DNA from: Solirubrobacter taibaiensis | Lineage (GTDB): Bacteria > Actinomycetota > Thermoleophilia > Solirubrobacterales > Solirubrobacteraceae | DNA length: 34,507 nucleotides | NCBI GenBank assembly: GCA_027587225.1 | Contig: JAPDDQ010000063.1 | Location: 1-34,507 of the forward strand | Direction of reading: 5' to 3' | Shown here: piece by piece, positions 1 to 7,554 of the stretch | Position numbering within the stretch: the stretch's first letter is position 1 | Layout of the letters: each line of letters begins with the position of its first letter | Program-made: the position numbers and the translations under genes | Notes under the pieces: model-generated | Database searches by the model: none | What the model was told of the DNA's origin: nothing | Seen by the model: only the letters and a program-made list of their open reading frames with translations

Positions 1-399
1 GCCCCCGACTTCGCGCGGCGCGGCGTCGCGCGGCGCGGCGTCTCCGTCCGCGGCCGGCGTGGCGCCCCAGTCGTCGGCGCCCGCCGCGTGGATCTCCGCG
101 AGGCCCGTGCCGAACGCGGTCGCGTCGCCGCGGGCGCCCTCGTCGACCCAGTCGAGCACGAGCACCGTGTCGGACACGCCCAGCACCTCCGGCACGCGGA
201 GCGCGCCCGGTTCGCCCAGCCAGCGCAGGCCCGTGGCCTCGGCGGCGTACTCGCCCGGTCCCGCGTCCGGACGGGTCTTCACGAACCCGAAGGACTCGTC
301 CTCGAACTGGACCTTGTAGGCGTCGTTGATGTCGCCACCGCCGACCCGGCCGATCGCGCGGACAGCCCGGCCGGTCGCGGCCTCAACGGCGGATTTCAT
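1..399 (-). CDS. Fructosamine/ribulosamine kinase family protein (partial, cut by left edge)
   Basis: The first 133 codons of a minus-strand gene are visible; the C-terminal half lies outside the window. The reading starts MKSAVEAATGRAVRAIGRVG and goes on with GGGDINDAYKVQF, FGFVKTRP, EYAAEATGLRWLG, VPEVLGV, LVLDWVDEG and GTGLAEIHA. These match the N-lobe of the fructosamine-3-kinase family (aminoglycoside-phosphotransferase fold), including the lysine of the FVK strand and the E-x-x-GL helix. Family members phosphorylate the 3-hydroxyl of a ketoamine on a glycated protein so that it falls off; many bacterial ones prefer ribulosamines (family knowledge). The ATG at 399-397 lies 17 bases inside the upstream phosphatase gene, so translation is probably coupled. 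A 15-base direct repeat (11-25, 26-40) encodes a doubled DAAPR. The catalytic loop is not visible, so activity cannot be judged. Confidence 0.85.
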   Translation of the reverse strand, partial: MKSAVEAATGRAVRAIGRVGGGDINDAYKVQFEDESFGFVKTRPDAGPGEYAAEATGLRWLGEPGALRVPEVLGVSDTVLVLDWVDEGARGDATAFGTGLAEIHAAGADDWGATPAADGDAAPRDAAPREVGG

Positions 400-856
400 C
401 GAGCAGGCCGCGGCACGCGGCCTCGACCTGGTCGAGCACGGTCTCGAAGCCCTGCGGGCCGCCGTAGTACGGGTCGGGGACGTCGAGGTCGGGTGCGCCG
501 GCGCTCGCGGGGTCGTACTCGCGCAGGAGCCGTGCTTTCGCTGCCGCCGCGTCGCTCGGCGCGATCGCGCGGATGCCGGCCAGGTTGTCGCGGTCCATCG
601 CCAGCAGCAGGTCGAAGTCCTCGAAGTCGTTCACCGTGATCTGCCGCGCGCCGCCCTCGAGCGTGACCCCGCGGGCGTGGGCCGCCGCGGTCGCGCGCCG
701 GTCGGGCGGGTCGCCGGCGTGCCAGCCGCCCGTGCCCGCGCTGTCGATCACGATCTCGTCCTCGAGCCCGGCCTCGCGCACGAGGTGCCGCATCACGCCC
801 TCCGCCGTGGGCGAGCGGCAGATGTTGCCCATGCAGACGAACAGGATGCGGGTCAT
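383..856 (-). CDS. Low-molecular-weight protein-tyrosine-phosphatase family
   Basis: 157 residues, the usual family length. The N-terminus MTRILFVCMGNICRSP carries the P-loop C-x5-R-S (Cys8 nucleophile, Arg14), and the general-acid motif D-P-Y is at 128-130 near the C-terminus as expected. The reading frame runs 14 codons further upstream, but those residues are Arg-rich and precede the conserved beta strand, so I chose the ATG at 856. That ATG overlaps the stop of the upstream kinase in an ATGA. The family dephosphorylates phosphotyrosine; one mammalian LMW-PTP form is also known as the phosphatase for protein-bound ribulosamine 5-phosphate. Lying between a pseudouridine pathway and a fructosamine-kinase homologue, that second role is attractive here (inference). 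Arsenate reductase is the other option, but no ars gene is near. Confidence 0.9.
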   Translation of the reverse strand: MTRILFVCMGNICRSPTAEGVMRHLVREAGLEDEIVIDSAGTGGWHAGDPPDRRATAAAHARGVTLEGGARQITVNDFEDFDLLLAMDRDNLAGIRAIAPSDAAAAKARLLREYDPASAGAPDLDVPDPYYGGPQGFETVLDQVEAACRGLLDEIRR

Positions 857-1680
857 GAGGCGCGCGATCCTACGCGGGTGACGGCCTTGGCCGCGCATTG
901 CGCGCCGGCGGCGAGCGCGTCGCCGGCCATCCCGGTCTGCCAGACGCTGAGGAAGCCGGCCGCGAAGGCGTCGCCGGCGCCGGTGGTGTCGACGACCGCG
1001 TCGACCGGCACGGCACGGCCGATCACCGTGTCCACCCCGTTGGTCCAGCGCGCGCCGTTGGCGCCGAACTTCACGACCAGCTCGGGCACGTCGATCTGGG
1101 GGCCGAGCACCGCGGCCTCGTCGGCGTTGGGGAGCAGCAGGTCGATCGGGGCGATCCGCTGCAGGAATACCGGGTCGTTGGCGAGCGGCGCGGCCGAGGC
1201 GGGGTCGACGCTGATCTTCATGCCCGCCTCGCGTGCGCGGTCGATCGCCGCCATCGCCGCGGCCCGCGAGCCCGGCCGCATGAGCGAGTAGCCGGAGACG
1301 TGCAGGACGTCGCCCTCCAGCGGCGGCAGGTCCCCGACCGCGAACGCGTCGTTGGCGCCCGGGTCCGGGAGCATCGTGCGCTCCCCGCCGGGTGAGACGA
1401 GCACGATGCAGGTCCCGGTCGCGCGGTGCGCGTCATGCACCACCTGCAGGTCCACGCCTTCGAGCCCACTGAGCGCGACCGGCGCCAGCGGGTCCGTTCC
1501 GACGCGCCCGATCAGCGTCACGTCGACGCCGAGCTTGGCCAGCCACGCCGCGACGTTCGCGCCGCCGCCGCCCGGCTGCAGCGATACGCGGGCGGCGGTG
1601 TCGCTCCCGTGCGCCAGCGAGGTCTCCTGGACGGCGACGACATCGACGTTGAGATCGCCGAAGACGACGATCCGCGTCAC
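853..1680 (-). CDS. psuK: PfkB-family sugar kinase, probable pseudouridine kinase
   Basis: 275 residues with a GTG start. The ribokinase/PfkB fold is clear: an N-terminal strand with GDLNVD, a substrate-side GGGGANVA loop (37-44), and the C-terminal signature DTTGAGDAFAAGFL with catalytic Asp237 and the anion-hole GAG. It is slightly shorter than the typical ~300 residues, mainly around residues 185-205 between LLPNADE and VVKFG. PfkB substrate specificity cannot be read from sequence alone. Because the gene overlaps psuG by GTGA, it most likely phosphorylates pseudouridine to pseudouridine 5'-phosphate, the substrate of PsuG. A general ribokinase or adenosine kinase remains possible. Its own stop overlaps the next start by ATGA. 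Confidence 0.8.
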   Translation of the reverse strand: MTRIVVFGDLNVDVVAVQETSLAHGSDTAARVSLQPGGGGANVAAWLAKLGVDVTLIGRVGTDPLAPVALSGLEGVDLQVVHDAHRATGTCIVLVSPGGERTMLPDPGANDAFAVGDLPPLEGDVLHVSGYSLMRPGSRAAAMAAIDRAREAGMKISVDPASAAPLANDPVFLQRIAPIDLLLPNADEAAVLGPQIDVPELVVKFGANGARWTNGVDTVIGRAVPVDAVVDTTGAGDAFAAGFLSVWQTGMAGDALAAGAQCAAKAVTRVGSRAS

Positions 1681-2561
1681 AGCGCGGCCGCGATCTCCGC
1701 GGCCAGCGCGGCGTTGCGCAACACGAGCCGCACGTTCGCGCGCAGGCTCTCCCCCTCCGTGCCCGAGTGGAAGTGCTCGAGCAGGAACGGGGTGATGTCG
1801 CGGCCCCGAACGCCGGCCGCTTCCGCCGCCTGCAGGCTTTCGCGCAGCACACGGTCGTGCAGCGCCGCGTCCATCGGCTCGTCGAGCGGGTTCGCGACCA
1901 CGACGCCGCCCGGTGCGCCCACCTCATCGCGTGCGCGCACAACCGCGGCGGCCGCTTCCGGCGAGTCCACGCGCCACGTGATCGGCACGCCGCTCGATTG
2001 GAGGTAGAAGGCCGGGAACGTGTCCGTGCCGTAGCCGAGCACGGTGACGTTCAGCGTCTCGAGCCGCTCGAGCGTCGCGGGGATGTCGAGGATCGACTTC
2101 ACGCCCGCGCACACGACGCAGATCCCGGTCCGGGCCAACGTGCCCAGGTCGGCCGACTCGTCGAACGTGTCCTGCGCGCCGCGGTGCACGCCGCCGAGCC
2201 CGCCCGTGGCGAACACGCGGATGCCGACGCGGTCGGCGAGGTGCGAGGTGGCGGCGACGGTCGTCGCGCCGTCCTCCCCACGCGCGATCACGGCGGGCAG
2301 ATCGCGCACGCCGCACTTGGCGACCTCGCCGGAATAGGCGAGCGCCTCCAGCGCTTCGTCGTCGAGCCCGATCCGGACCTCGCCGCCGAGGATCGCGATC
2401 GTCGCCGGCACCGCGCCGTGGGAGCGCACCGTGGCCTCGATCTCCCGCGCCACGCGCAGGTTGTCCGGCCGCGGCAGCCCGTGGGCGATGATCGTGCTCT
2501 CAAGCGCCACGACCGGCTTGCCGGCCGCCAGCGCCGCTTCAACTTCAGGGAGGACGCGCAC
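1677..2561 (-). CDS. psuG: Pseudouridine-5'-phosphate glycosidase
   Basis: 294 residues, close to the family's usual ~300. The sequence opens RVLPEVEAALAAGKPVVALE and continues STIIAHGLPRPDNL, the family hallmark. Residues aligning with the catalytic set of the E. coli enzyme are present: Glu21 (ALEST), Lys82 (VAKCGVRD), Asp138 (ESADLGTL) and Lys155 (CAGVKSILD). Other family blocks are ATGGLGGVHRG, VLGYGTDTFPAFY and GRDITPFLL. The enzyme splits pseudouridine 5'-phosphate into uracil and ribose 5-phosphate in the cytoplasm. It is the first gene of the operon, with a GTG start at 2561. No pseudouridine transporter is next to it, so the substrate may come from internal RNA turnover. Confidence 0.95.
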   Translation of the reverse strand: MRVLPEVEAALAAGKPVVALESTIIAHGLPRPDNLRVAREIEATVRSHGAVPATIAILGGEVRIGLDDEALEALAYSGEVAKCGVRDLPAVIARGEDGATTVAATSHLADRVGIRVFATGGLGGVHRGAQDTFDESADLGTLARTGICVVCAGVKSILDIPATLERLETLNVTVLGYGTDTFPAFYLQSSGVPITWRVDSPEAAAAVVRARDEVGAPGGVVVANPLDEPMDAALHDRVLRESLQAAEAAGVRGRDITPFLLEHFHSGTEGESLRANVRLVLRNAALAAEIAAAL

Positions 2562-2592
2562 GGGCGAGCACGTTAGCCCGGCCGCGAAAGAT

Positions 2593-2611
2593 AAAGGGGC
2601 CTGGCCCCTTT
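2593..2611 (-). terminator. Small hairpin downstream of the PadR gene
   Basis: An inverted repeat of 9 bases (aaaggggcc and ggccccttt) is separated by one base, so the real hairpin is about 7 bp with a short loop. It lies between the PadR stop (2678) and the psuG start (2561). It could be a second terminator or part of the psuG leader. Confidence 0.4.
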
Positions 2612-2623
2612 AGGTTCGCGGCG

Positions 2624-2657
2624 CCGGCCGGCCCGCGGGGAGCTGCGGGCCGGCCGG
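2624..2657 (-). terminator. Strong GC hairpin, probable terminator of the PadR gene
   Basis: A perfect 13-bp stem (ccggccggcccgc with gcgggccggccgg) and an 8-base loop lie 20 bases beyond the PadR stop. There is no clear U-tract, which is common for actinobacterial terminators. It should insulate the psuG operon from PadR transcription. Confidence 0.6.
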
Positions 2658-2677
2658 GGGAGTGCGCCGGGAAGGTC

Positions 2678-3379
2678 CTACGCCTCGGGCCGGTCTTCCG
2701 GCTCGTCCTCGGCGAGGATCTTGTAGAGCTGCCGGCGGGCGTCGGCCAGGATCTTCTTGGCCTCGTCCGTGTGGCCGGCGGCGACGACCTGCATGGCCGC
2801 CGCGCCCACCTGGAACATCAGGCCCCGCAGGTCCATGACGTTCTCGTCGACGTCGCCGGTGGCGGCGGCGAACGGGTCGCCGAGCTCCTCGCGGTTGCCG
2901 TCGACGTAGGTGCGGCCTTCTTCCGTGAGCTCGAAGGCGCGCTTGCCCTCGAACTCGACGGCGCGGACCAGGCCTTCGTCCTCGAGCTGCTGGAGGGCCG
3001 GGTAGACCGAGCCGGGGCTCGGCTTCCACATGCCTTCCGTGCGCCGCTCGATCTCCTGGATGAGCTGGTAGCCGTTCTGCGGGCCCCCCTCGATCAGGAG
3101 CAGGAGCGCCGCGCGCACGTCGCCGCGACGGGCACGTCCGCCGCGCCGATGGGGACCGCCGCGGTGTTGGGATCCGGGCCCGCCCACCCCACCCGGGCCC
3201 CCGGGACCGCCCCAGAACATGGCCTTGAACATGCGCGGGTCGGCCCAGGGCGGGCCGCCGCGGCCACCGCTGGCCATGAAAGCGATGAACTCCTCCAGGC
3301 CCCGTGGGCCTCGGGAGTGGCGGTGATGCTGATGGCGGCCCTTTGGACCGCACAGGTCGGAAGCAGATGCTGCGTACAT
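2678..3379 (-). CDS. PadR-family transcriptional regulator with Gly/His-rich N-terminal extension
   Basis: 233 residues. The winged-helix DNA-binding domain starts near residue 83 (RRGDVRAALLLLIEGGPQNG) and includes PSPGSVYPALQQLEDEGLV and the wing FELTEEG, which are PadR hallmarks. A C-terminal helical dimerisation segment follows. The first ~80 residues are unusual: His-rich, then Gly/Pro-rich stretches including FWGGPGGPGGVGGPG. Such heads occur in many actinobacterial PadR proteins, but their role is unknown. The ATG at 3379 has an AAGAAGGGA ribosome-binding site about 10 bases upstream. The gene is divergent from an ABC1-type kinase, and a TATCGCGATA palindrome lies between them, so it probably controls itself and perhaps that gene. 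The ligand is unknown. Confidence 0.85.
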   Translation of the reverse strand: MYAASASDLCGPKGRHQHHRHSRGPRGLEEFIAFMASGGRGGPPWADPRMFKAMFWGGPGGPGGVGGPGSQHRGGPHRRGGRARRGDVRAALLLLIEGGPQNGYQLIQEIERRTEGMWKPSPGSVYPALQQLEDEGLVRAVEFEGKRAFELTEEGRTYVDGNREELGDPFAAATGDVDENVMDLRGLMFQVGAAAMQVVAAGHTDEAKKILADARRQLYKILAEDEPEDRPEA

Positions 3380-3424
3380 GGGTTCTCATTCCCTTCTTCG
3401 ATGTGTTCCGATGCGTCAAAGATA

Positions 3425-3434
3425 TATCGCGATA
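3425..3434. promoter_or_regulatory. Candidate PadR operator palindrome TATCGCGATA
   Basis: A perfect 10-bp palindrome, inside the AT-rich run gatatatcgcgatag, sits in the 113-base gap between the divergent PadR and ABC1-kinase genes. The surroundings are strongly GC-rich, so the AT-rich palindrome stands out. PadR regulators usually bind inverted repeats near their own promoter. Binding is inferred. Confidence 0.5.
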
Positions 3435-3492
3435 GTCATCCTGTCAAGGTGGTCTATGCGGACAAGCGCGTCCGTACCCTCCTGAGCAACCA

Positions 3493-4863
3493 ATGACTGA
3501 ACCCCCGCCCACATCCCGCATCGCCCGCACCCGCCGCTTCGGCGGCCTCGTCGCGGGCCAGGGCATCCGCTGGGCCGGCACGCGCGCCGCCAACGCGCTC
3601 CGCACCGACGAAGCGGCCGACGCCGCCACCGGTGAACGCGCCGCGGCCACCGCGCGCGAGCTCGTCAAGCAGCTCGGCCAGATGCGCGGCGCGGCGATGA
3701 AGATCGGCCAGGTGCTCTCCACCGTGGAGTTCACGGCCATCCCGGAGTCCGAGCGCGAGGAGTTCAAGGCCACGCTCGCGTCCTTGCGCGACGACGTGCC
3801 GCCGCTCCCGTTCAAGGCGATCGAGAAGCTCATGAAGGAAGAGCTCGAGATGCCCGTGAGCCGAGCCTTCGCCGAGTTCGAGCCCGAGGCGTTCGCCGCG
3901 GCCTCGATCGGCCAGGTCCACCGCGCGACCACGAAGGACGGCCGGCAGGTCGCGGTGAAGGTCCAGTACCCGGGCATCGCGGAGGCGGTGGAGACCGACC
4001 TGCGCAACATGCAGATGCTGTTCCCACTGATCCGGCGGCTCGCGCCCGGCCTGGACGTCAACGCGCTCGCCGGCGAGCTGCGCGAGCGGATCTCCGACGA
4101 GCTCGACTACGAGGTCGAGGCCCAGCATCACCGGGCGATGGAACGCGGCTGGCGGGGGCACCCGTTCGTGTTCATCCCGCCCGTGGACACGCAGCTCAGC
4201 CGCCGCCGCATCCTCGTCACCGAGTTCATGGCCGGGCGCCGCTTCGACGTGGTCAAGGCGCTGCCGGACGCCGAGCGCGACCGCTTCGGCGAGATCGTCT
4301 TCCGCTTCTTCTTCGGCACGCTCAACTATCTGCGCCGCGCCGCCGGCGACCCGCACCCGGGCAACTACCTCTACCTCGAGGACGGCCGGGTCGGCTTCCT
4401 CGACTTCGGGCTGATGCGCGTCGTCGACGCCGACTACCTCGCGGGTGAGCGCCAGCTCGCGCAGGCCATCATGCGCGACGACGCGGTGGCCGTGAAGGAC
4501 GGCCTCGCCACCCTCGGCTACCTGCCGAACCCGGACGAGTTCGAGCCGGAGGGCCTCCTCGGCCAACTGCGGATGGCGGCCACGTGGTACCTCGAACCGG
4601 GGTTCCGCCGGCTCACCTCGGCCGACATCGCCGAGGTCATCGAGGAGGGCTCATCGCCCCGCTCGCCCTACTTCGCCCAGATGCGCCGGCAGACGATCCC
4701 GCCGCAGGCGTTACTCATCCGGCGCATGGAAGGCCTGGTGTTCGCGACGCTCGGCGACCTCCGCGCGGGCGCCGATTGGAACGCCCTCGGCTCGGAATAC
4801 TGGGGGGACGGACCGCCCAGCACGCCGTTGGGCGAGCAGGACGCCGCGTTCTGGAAGCCCTAG
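3493..4863 (+). CDS. ABC1/UbiB/ADCK-family atypical kinase
   Basis: 456 residues. Motifs of the family are present in order: the N-terminal K-x-G-Q helix (KIGQ, 70-73, inside GQMRGAAMKIGQVLS), the Ala-rich loop replacing the P-loop (AAAS, 135-138, before IGQVHRA), the lysine strand VAVKVQYPG (153-161), the E-x-D region DELDYEVEA (202-210), the catalytic GDPHPGNYLY and the metal-binding DFG (304-306). Family members are ATPases/kinase-like proteins supporting quinone or other isoprenoid-lipid metabolism, usually membrane-associated. No transmembrane segment is evident here. No ubiquinone or menaquinone gene is nearby, so the exact role is open. Confidence 0.9.
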   Translation: MTEPPPTSRIARTRRFGGLVAGQGIRWAGTRAANALRTDEAADAATGERAAATARELVKQLGQMRGAAMKIGQVLSTVEFTAIPESEREEFKATLASLRDDVPPLPFKAIEKLMKEELEMPVSRAFAEFEPEAFAAASIGQVHRATTKDGRQVAVKVQYPGIAEAVETDLRNMQMLFPLIRRLAPGLDVNALAGELRERISDELDYEVEAQHHRAMERGWRGHPFVFIPPVDTQLSRRRILVTEFMAGRRFDVVKALPDAERDRFGEIVFRFFFGTLNYLRRAAGDPHPGNYLYLEDGRVGFLDFGLMRVVDADYLAGERQLAQAIMRDDAVAVKDGLATLGYLPNPDEFEPEGLLGQLRMAATWYLEPGFRRLTSADIAEVIEEGSSPRSPYFAQMRRQTIPPQALLIRRMEGLVFATLGDLRAGADWNALGSEYWGDGPPSTPLGEQDAAFWKP

Positions 4864-4900
4864 GGGTGCCCGAGCGAGCGACGCTCTGACACGTTTTCGC

Positions 4901-4928
4901 TTGCGAGGGTGGGCCCCCGCGGTCATAT
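4901..4928 (+). promoter_or_regulatory. Possible promoter giving a near-leaderless transcript
   Basis: TTGCGA (4901-4906) and TCATAT (4923-4928) are spaced by 16 bases, a plausible -35/-10 pair. Transcription would begin only a few bases before the ATG at 4939, which fits leaderless initiation, common in actinobacteria. Seen by eye only. Confidence 0.3.
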
Positions 4929-4938
4929 TTCGGCGGGC

Positions 4939-5382
4939 ATGCTCGCCACCGCCCTCGCCTCAGTCGCCCTGCTGCCCGGCCTGCTCACGACGCCGGTCGC
5001 CGACGTCAAGCAGGACACGAAGATCCCGATCCTGCTCCCCGCGTCGCTCACGACGCAGGAGACCAAGAAGCTCTACGGCGGCGGTGAGGGCGAAGCGCGC
5101 AACTACACGTTCGCCGTCAGCACCGTGAAGAACTGCAGCGCGAACGCCTGCTCGGTCGCGTCGTTCAGCGCCATGAAGGGCATCGCGGTGTACGGCGACC
5201 GCAAGGTGACGCTGGCCAAGGGTCGCAAGGGCCGCTACATCCCGCTCAGCTGCGGCGGCTCGTGCTCGCCACCGTCGGTCGTGTGGAAGGAGCGCGGCGT
5301 CGTCTACGAGATCTCGACGGACGCGACCCGCGCGCAGCTCATCAAGATGGCGAACTCGGCGATCAGGAAGGGACCGCGGTAA
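4939..5382 (+). CDS. Small secreted protein of unknown function with two Cys pairs
   Basis: 147 residues from the ATG at 4939; a GTG at 4909 in the same frame would add 10 residues. I prefer 4939 because it starts directly at a hydrophobic segment, MLATALASVALLPGLLT, which looks like a signal or anchor although it lacks basic residues. The rest is polar, with NCSANAC and CGGSC, two closely spaced cysteine pairs suggesting disulfides outside the cell, and a basic segment KVTLAKGRKGRY. No family is recognised. The 3' end overlaps the convergent ArsR gene by 20 bases. Confidence 0.65.
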   Translation: MLATALASVALLPGLLTTPVADVKQDTKIPILLPASLTTQETKKLYGGGEGEARNYTFAVSTVKNCSANACSVASFSAMKGIAVYGDRKVTLAKGRKGRYIPLSCGGSCSPPSVVWKERGVVYEISTDATRAQLIKMANSAIRKGPR

Positions 5383-5689
5383 GGGTCTCCGCCTCAGCGG
5401 CGGAGAGCACGGCGCCCAGCAACCCGGGGAACCGCGCGTCGACCTCGTCGCGCCGCAACATCACGTAGCGGTGCGTGCCTTCGGCCCGCGTGCGCGTGAG
5501 GCCGGCCTCGCGCAGCACCTTGAAGTGATGCGAGCGCGTCGCCTTCGAGACGCCGACTTCGAACGCGCCGCACGTGGCCTCACCGCGGCAGGCGAGCTCG
5601 CGCACGATCGCGACCCGCACCGGGTCGCTGAGCGCGGCCATCATCGCCGCTAGGGAAACACCGTCGAGATCAGGCTCGTCGAAGTGCAT
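5363..5689 (-). CDS. ArsR-family winged-helix regulator
   Basis: 108 residues. The helix-turn-helix is typical: ALSDPVRVAIVRELACRG, then VSKATRSHHFKVLREAGLTRTR and the wing EGTHRYVMLR. Cys residues in CRGEATCGAF lie just before the recognition helices, but the classic metal motif ELCVCDL is absent, so a metal sensor is not assured. Similar proteins act as single-domain repressors. The following minus-strand gene on its 5' side is the zincin at 5704-6339, only 14 bases upstream, so the two may be co-transcribed. Confidence 0.85.
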   Translation of the reverse strand: MHFDEPDLDGVSLAAMMAALSDPVRVAIVRELACRGEATCGAFEVGVSKATRSHHFKVLREAGLTRTRAEGTHRYVMLRRDEVDARFPGLLGAVLSAAEAETLTAVPS

Positions 5690-5703
5690 GTTCGACGTTC
5701 ATC

Positions 5704-6339
5704 TTACAAGCCCATCTCCCGCACCCCAAGCTCATCCGCACCGAGGTGGTGGGCCAGCTCGTGGCGCACCGTGCGCGTGACCTGATCGCGCAGCAGGTCC
5801 GGGTCGTGCCCGAAGTCGCGCAGCAGCGTGTCGCGGAAGATGATGATCCGGTCGTGGTAGTTGTCACGCGCGACCGTGTCGCCCTGGTAGAGCCCGTAGG
5901 CCCGCACCTTGCGGCCCTTGTCGGAGATCACGACCGGGACGCGGTCCAGCGCCTTGATCAGCAGGTCCGGGAGGTCGTCGAGCGCCTCCTGGACCAGCGT
6001 CTCGAAGTCGTCCGGGTTGAACGGGTCCAGGTCCATGAACTCCATCTCGTCGGGCTCGGCCGCGAGGTTCTCGCGCGCGAGCCGCTCCGAGCGGATGACG
6101 ATCCGCTCGAACTCGGCCTCGTCCTCCGGGTCCTGATAGTTCGCCATGCGCGAGACGATGAGGCCGATGATCACCGCGGCCACGGCGCCGCCGGTCACGA
6201 CGATCGCCAGCACCTCCAGGGCTCGCAGCCAACCCTGCTGCGAGAGGCCTTGCGTCAGCACCGCGATGGAGAGCGCCAGCGCGAGGCAGAGCACGAGCGA
6301 GAAAGCGAGCCGTCGTCCTGTGGGCCAGCGTGAAAGCAT
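5704..6339 (-). CDS. Membrane-anchored metallopeptidase of the zincin (Zincin_1-like) type
   Basis: 211 residues. Two hydrophobic stretches near the N-terminus (about residues 10-28 and 38-63) form a membrane anchor. They are followed by an acidic linker and a compact domain ending TRTVRHELAHHLGADELGVREMGL. This contains H-E-x-x-H at 193-197 with a downstream Glu, a zinc-binding arrangement typical of small predicted metallopeptidases (PF06262-like). Such proteins are rarely characterised. The block ALDRVPVVISDKGRKVRAYGLYQGDT is also typical of that family. The gene probably shares a transcript with the ArsR gene. Confidence 0.8.
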   Translation of the reverse strand: MLSRWPTGRRLAFSLVLCLALALSIAVLTQGLSQQGWLRALEVLAIVVTGGAVAAVIIGLIVSRMANYQDPEDEAEFERIVIRSERLARENLAAEPDEMEFMDLDPFNPDDFETLVQEALDDLPDLLIKALDRVPVVISDKGRKVRAYGLYQGDTVARDNYHDRIIIFRDTLLRDFGHDPDLLRDQVTRTVRHELAHHLGADELGVREMGL

Positions 6340-6348
6340 GCTCTCAGG

Positions 6349-7509
6349 CTACCTGAGGCTGCGCGCGATCACGAGACGCTGGATCTCGTTCGTGCCCTCG
6401 TAGATCTGCGTGATCTTGGCGTCGCGCATGTAGCGCTCCACCGGGTACTCGTTGACGTAGCCGTAGCCGCCGAGCACCTGGACCGCCTCGACGCTGACCC
6501 ACATCGCCGTGTCGGAGGCGAAGAGCTTGGCCATCGCGGAGTACTTGCCGGCGTCGGCCTCATGCCGGTCGATCTTGGAGCTGGCGCGGTAGAGCAGCTC
6601 GCGCGCGGCGGCGGTGCGCGTCTCCATGTCGGCGAGCTTGAACTGGATGCCCTGGAACTCGGAGATGGCCTGGCCGAACTGCTTGCGCTCGTTGGCGTAG
6701 GCCACCGCGTGATCGGTGGCGCCCTGGGCGATGCCGACGGCCTGCGCCGCGACGCCGAGGCGCGAATGGTCCAGCGTGCCGAGCGCGACGTTCATGCCCT
6801 TGCCCTCGACGCCGATCAGGTTCGCGGCCGGGATGCGGACGTCGTCGAAGATCGGCTGGCCGGTCGGCGAGCCCTTGATGCCCAGCTTGTGCTCGACCTT
6901 GCCGACCGAGAAGCCGGGGCGATCCGCCTCGACGACGAACGCGCTGATGCCGCGCGAGCGGCCCGCGGTCGGGTCCGTCTTGGCGAAGACGATGTAGAAG
7001 TCGGCGATCCCGAGGTTGGAGATCCAGTTCTTGGACCCCGTGACGACCCACTCGTCGCCGTCCTTGACCGCCTTGGTGATCATCCCGCCCGGGTCAGACC
7101 CGGCCTCGGGCTCGGAGAGCGCGAACGCCGGCGACCACTCACCGGACGCGCACTTGGGCAGGAAGCGCTGCTTGAGCTCGTCGGAGCCGAACAGCTTGAT
7201 CGGAAGCGTCCCGAGGTCCTGCAGCATCAGGATCAGCGCGGTCGAGGCACACGCCTTCGCGACCTCCTCGATCGCGACGCTGAGCATCAGCGCGCCGGTG
7301 CCGGTGCCGCCGTACTCCTCGTCGAACGGGAGCCCCAGCAGGTCCTGCTCCGCGAACAGCTTGCGCAGGTCCCACGGATACTCGGCCTTCGCGTCGATCT
7401 CCGCCGCGCGGGGCGCGACCCGCTCGCGGACGATCTGGCGGATCGTGTCGCGGAAGTCGACCTGATCTGGCGTCAGGGCGTAGGTGTCAACGTCTGTTGT
7501 CGGCGGCAT
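6349..7509 (-). CDS. Acyl-CoA dehydrogenase
   Basis: 386 residues, the family's usual length. The N-terminal helical domain starts at LTPDQVDFRDTIRQIVRERV. FAD/substrate signatures ALSEPEAGSDPGGM and WVTGSKNWISN are in the middle, and the C-terminal signature is QVLGGYGYVNEYPVERYMRDAKITQIYEGTNEIQR (written here only to show order), with Glu371 of YEGT as the catalytic base. It oxidises an acyl-CoA to the enoyl-CoA, passing electrons to electron-transfer flavoprotein. Chain-length or branched-chain preference cannot be read safely. No other beta-oxidation gene adjoins it. Downstream, the zincin gene starts 9 bases after its stop. Confidence 0.95.
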   Translation of the reverse strand: MPPTTDVDTYALTPDQVDFRDTIRQIVRERVAPRAAEIDAKAEYPWDLRKLFAEQDLLGLPFDEEYGGTGTGALMLSVAIEEVAKACASTALILMLQDLGTLPIKLFGSDELKQRFLPKCASGEWSPAFALSEPEAGSDPGGMITKAVKDGDEWVVTGSKNWISNLGIADFYIVFAKTDPTAGRSRGISAFVVEADRPGFSVGKVEHKLGIKGSPTGQPIFDDVRIPAANLIGVEGKGMNVALGTLDHSRLGVAAQAVGIAQGATDHAVAYANERKQFGQAISEFQGIQFKLADMETRTAAARELLYRASSKIDRHEADAGKYSAMAKLFASDTAMWVSVEAVQVLGGYGYVNEYPVERYMRDAKITQIYEGTNEIQRLVIARSLR

Positions 7510-7554
7510 ACCGACTTAGTTTGGCGCGCCGTGGCCTTGGGGATCCGAAAACCA

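Noticed and set aside
383..856. Arsenate reductase
   Set aside because: The LMW phosphatase fold could serve arsenate reduction, and an ArsR gene is in the window, but it is 4.5 kb away and no ars transporter is present; operon context favours dephosphorylation.
3454..4566. 370-residue minus-strand frame opposite the ABC1 kinase
   Set aside because: The ABC1 motifs are on the plus strand; this frame has only low-complexity Glu/Ala/Arg.
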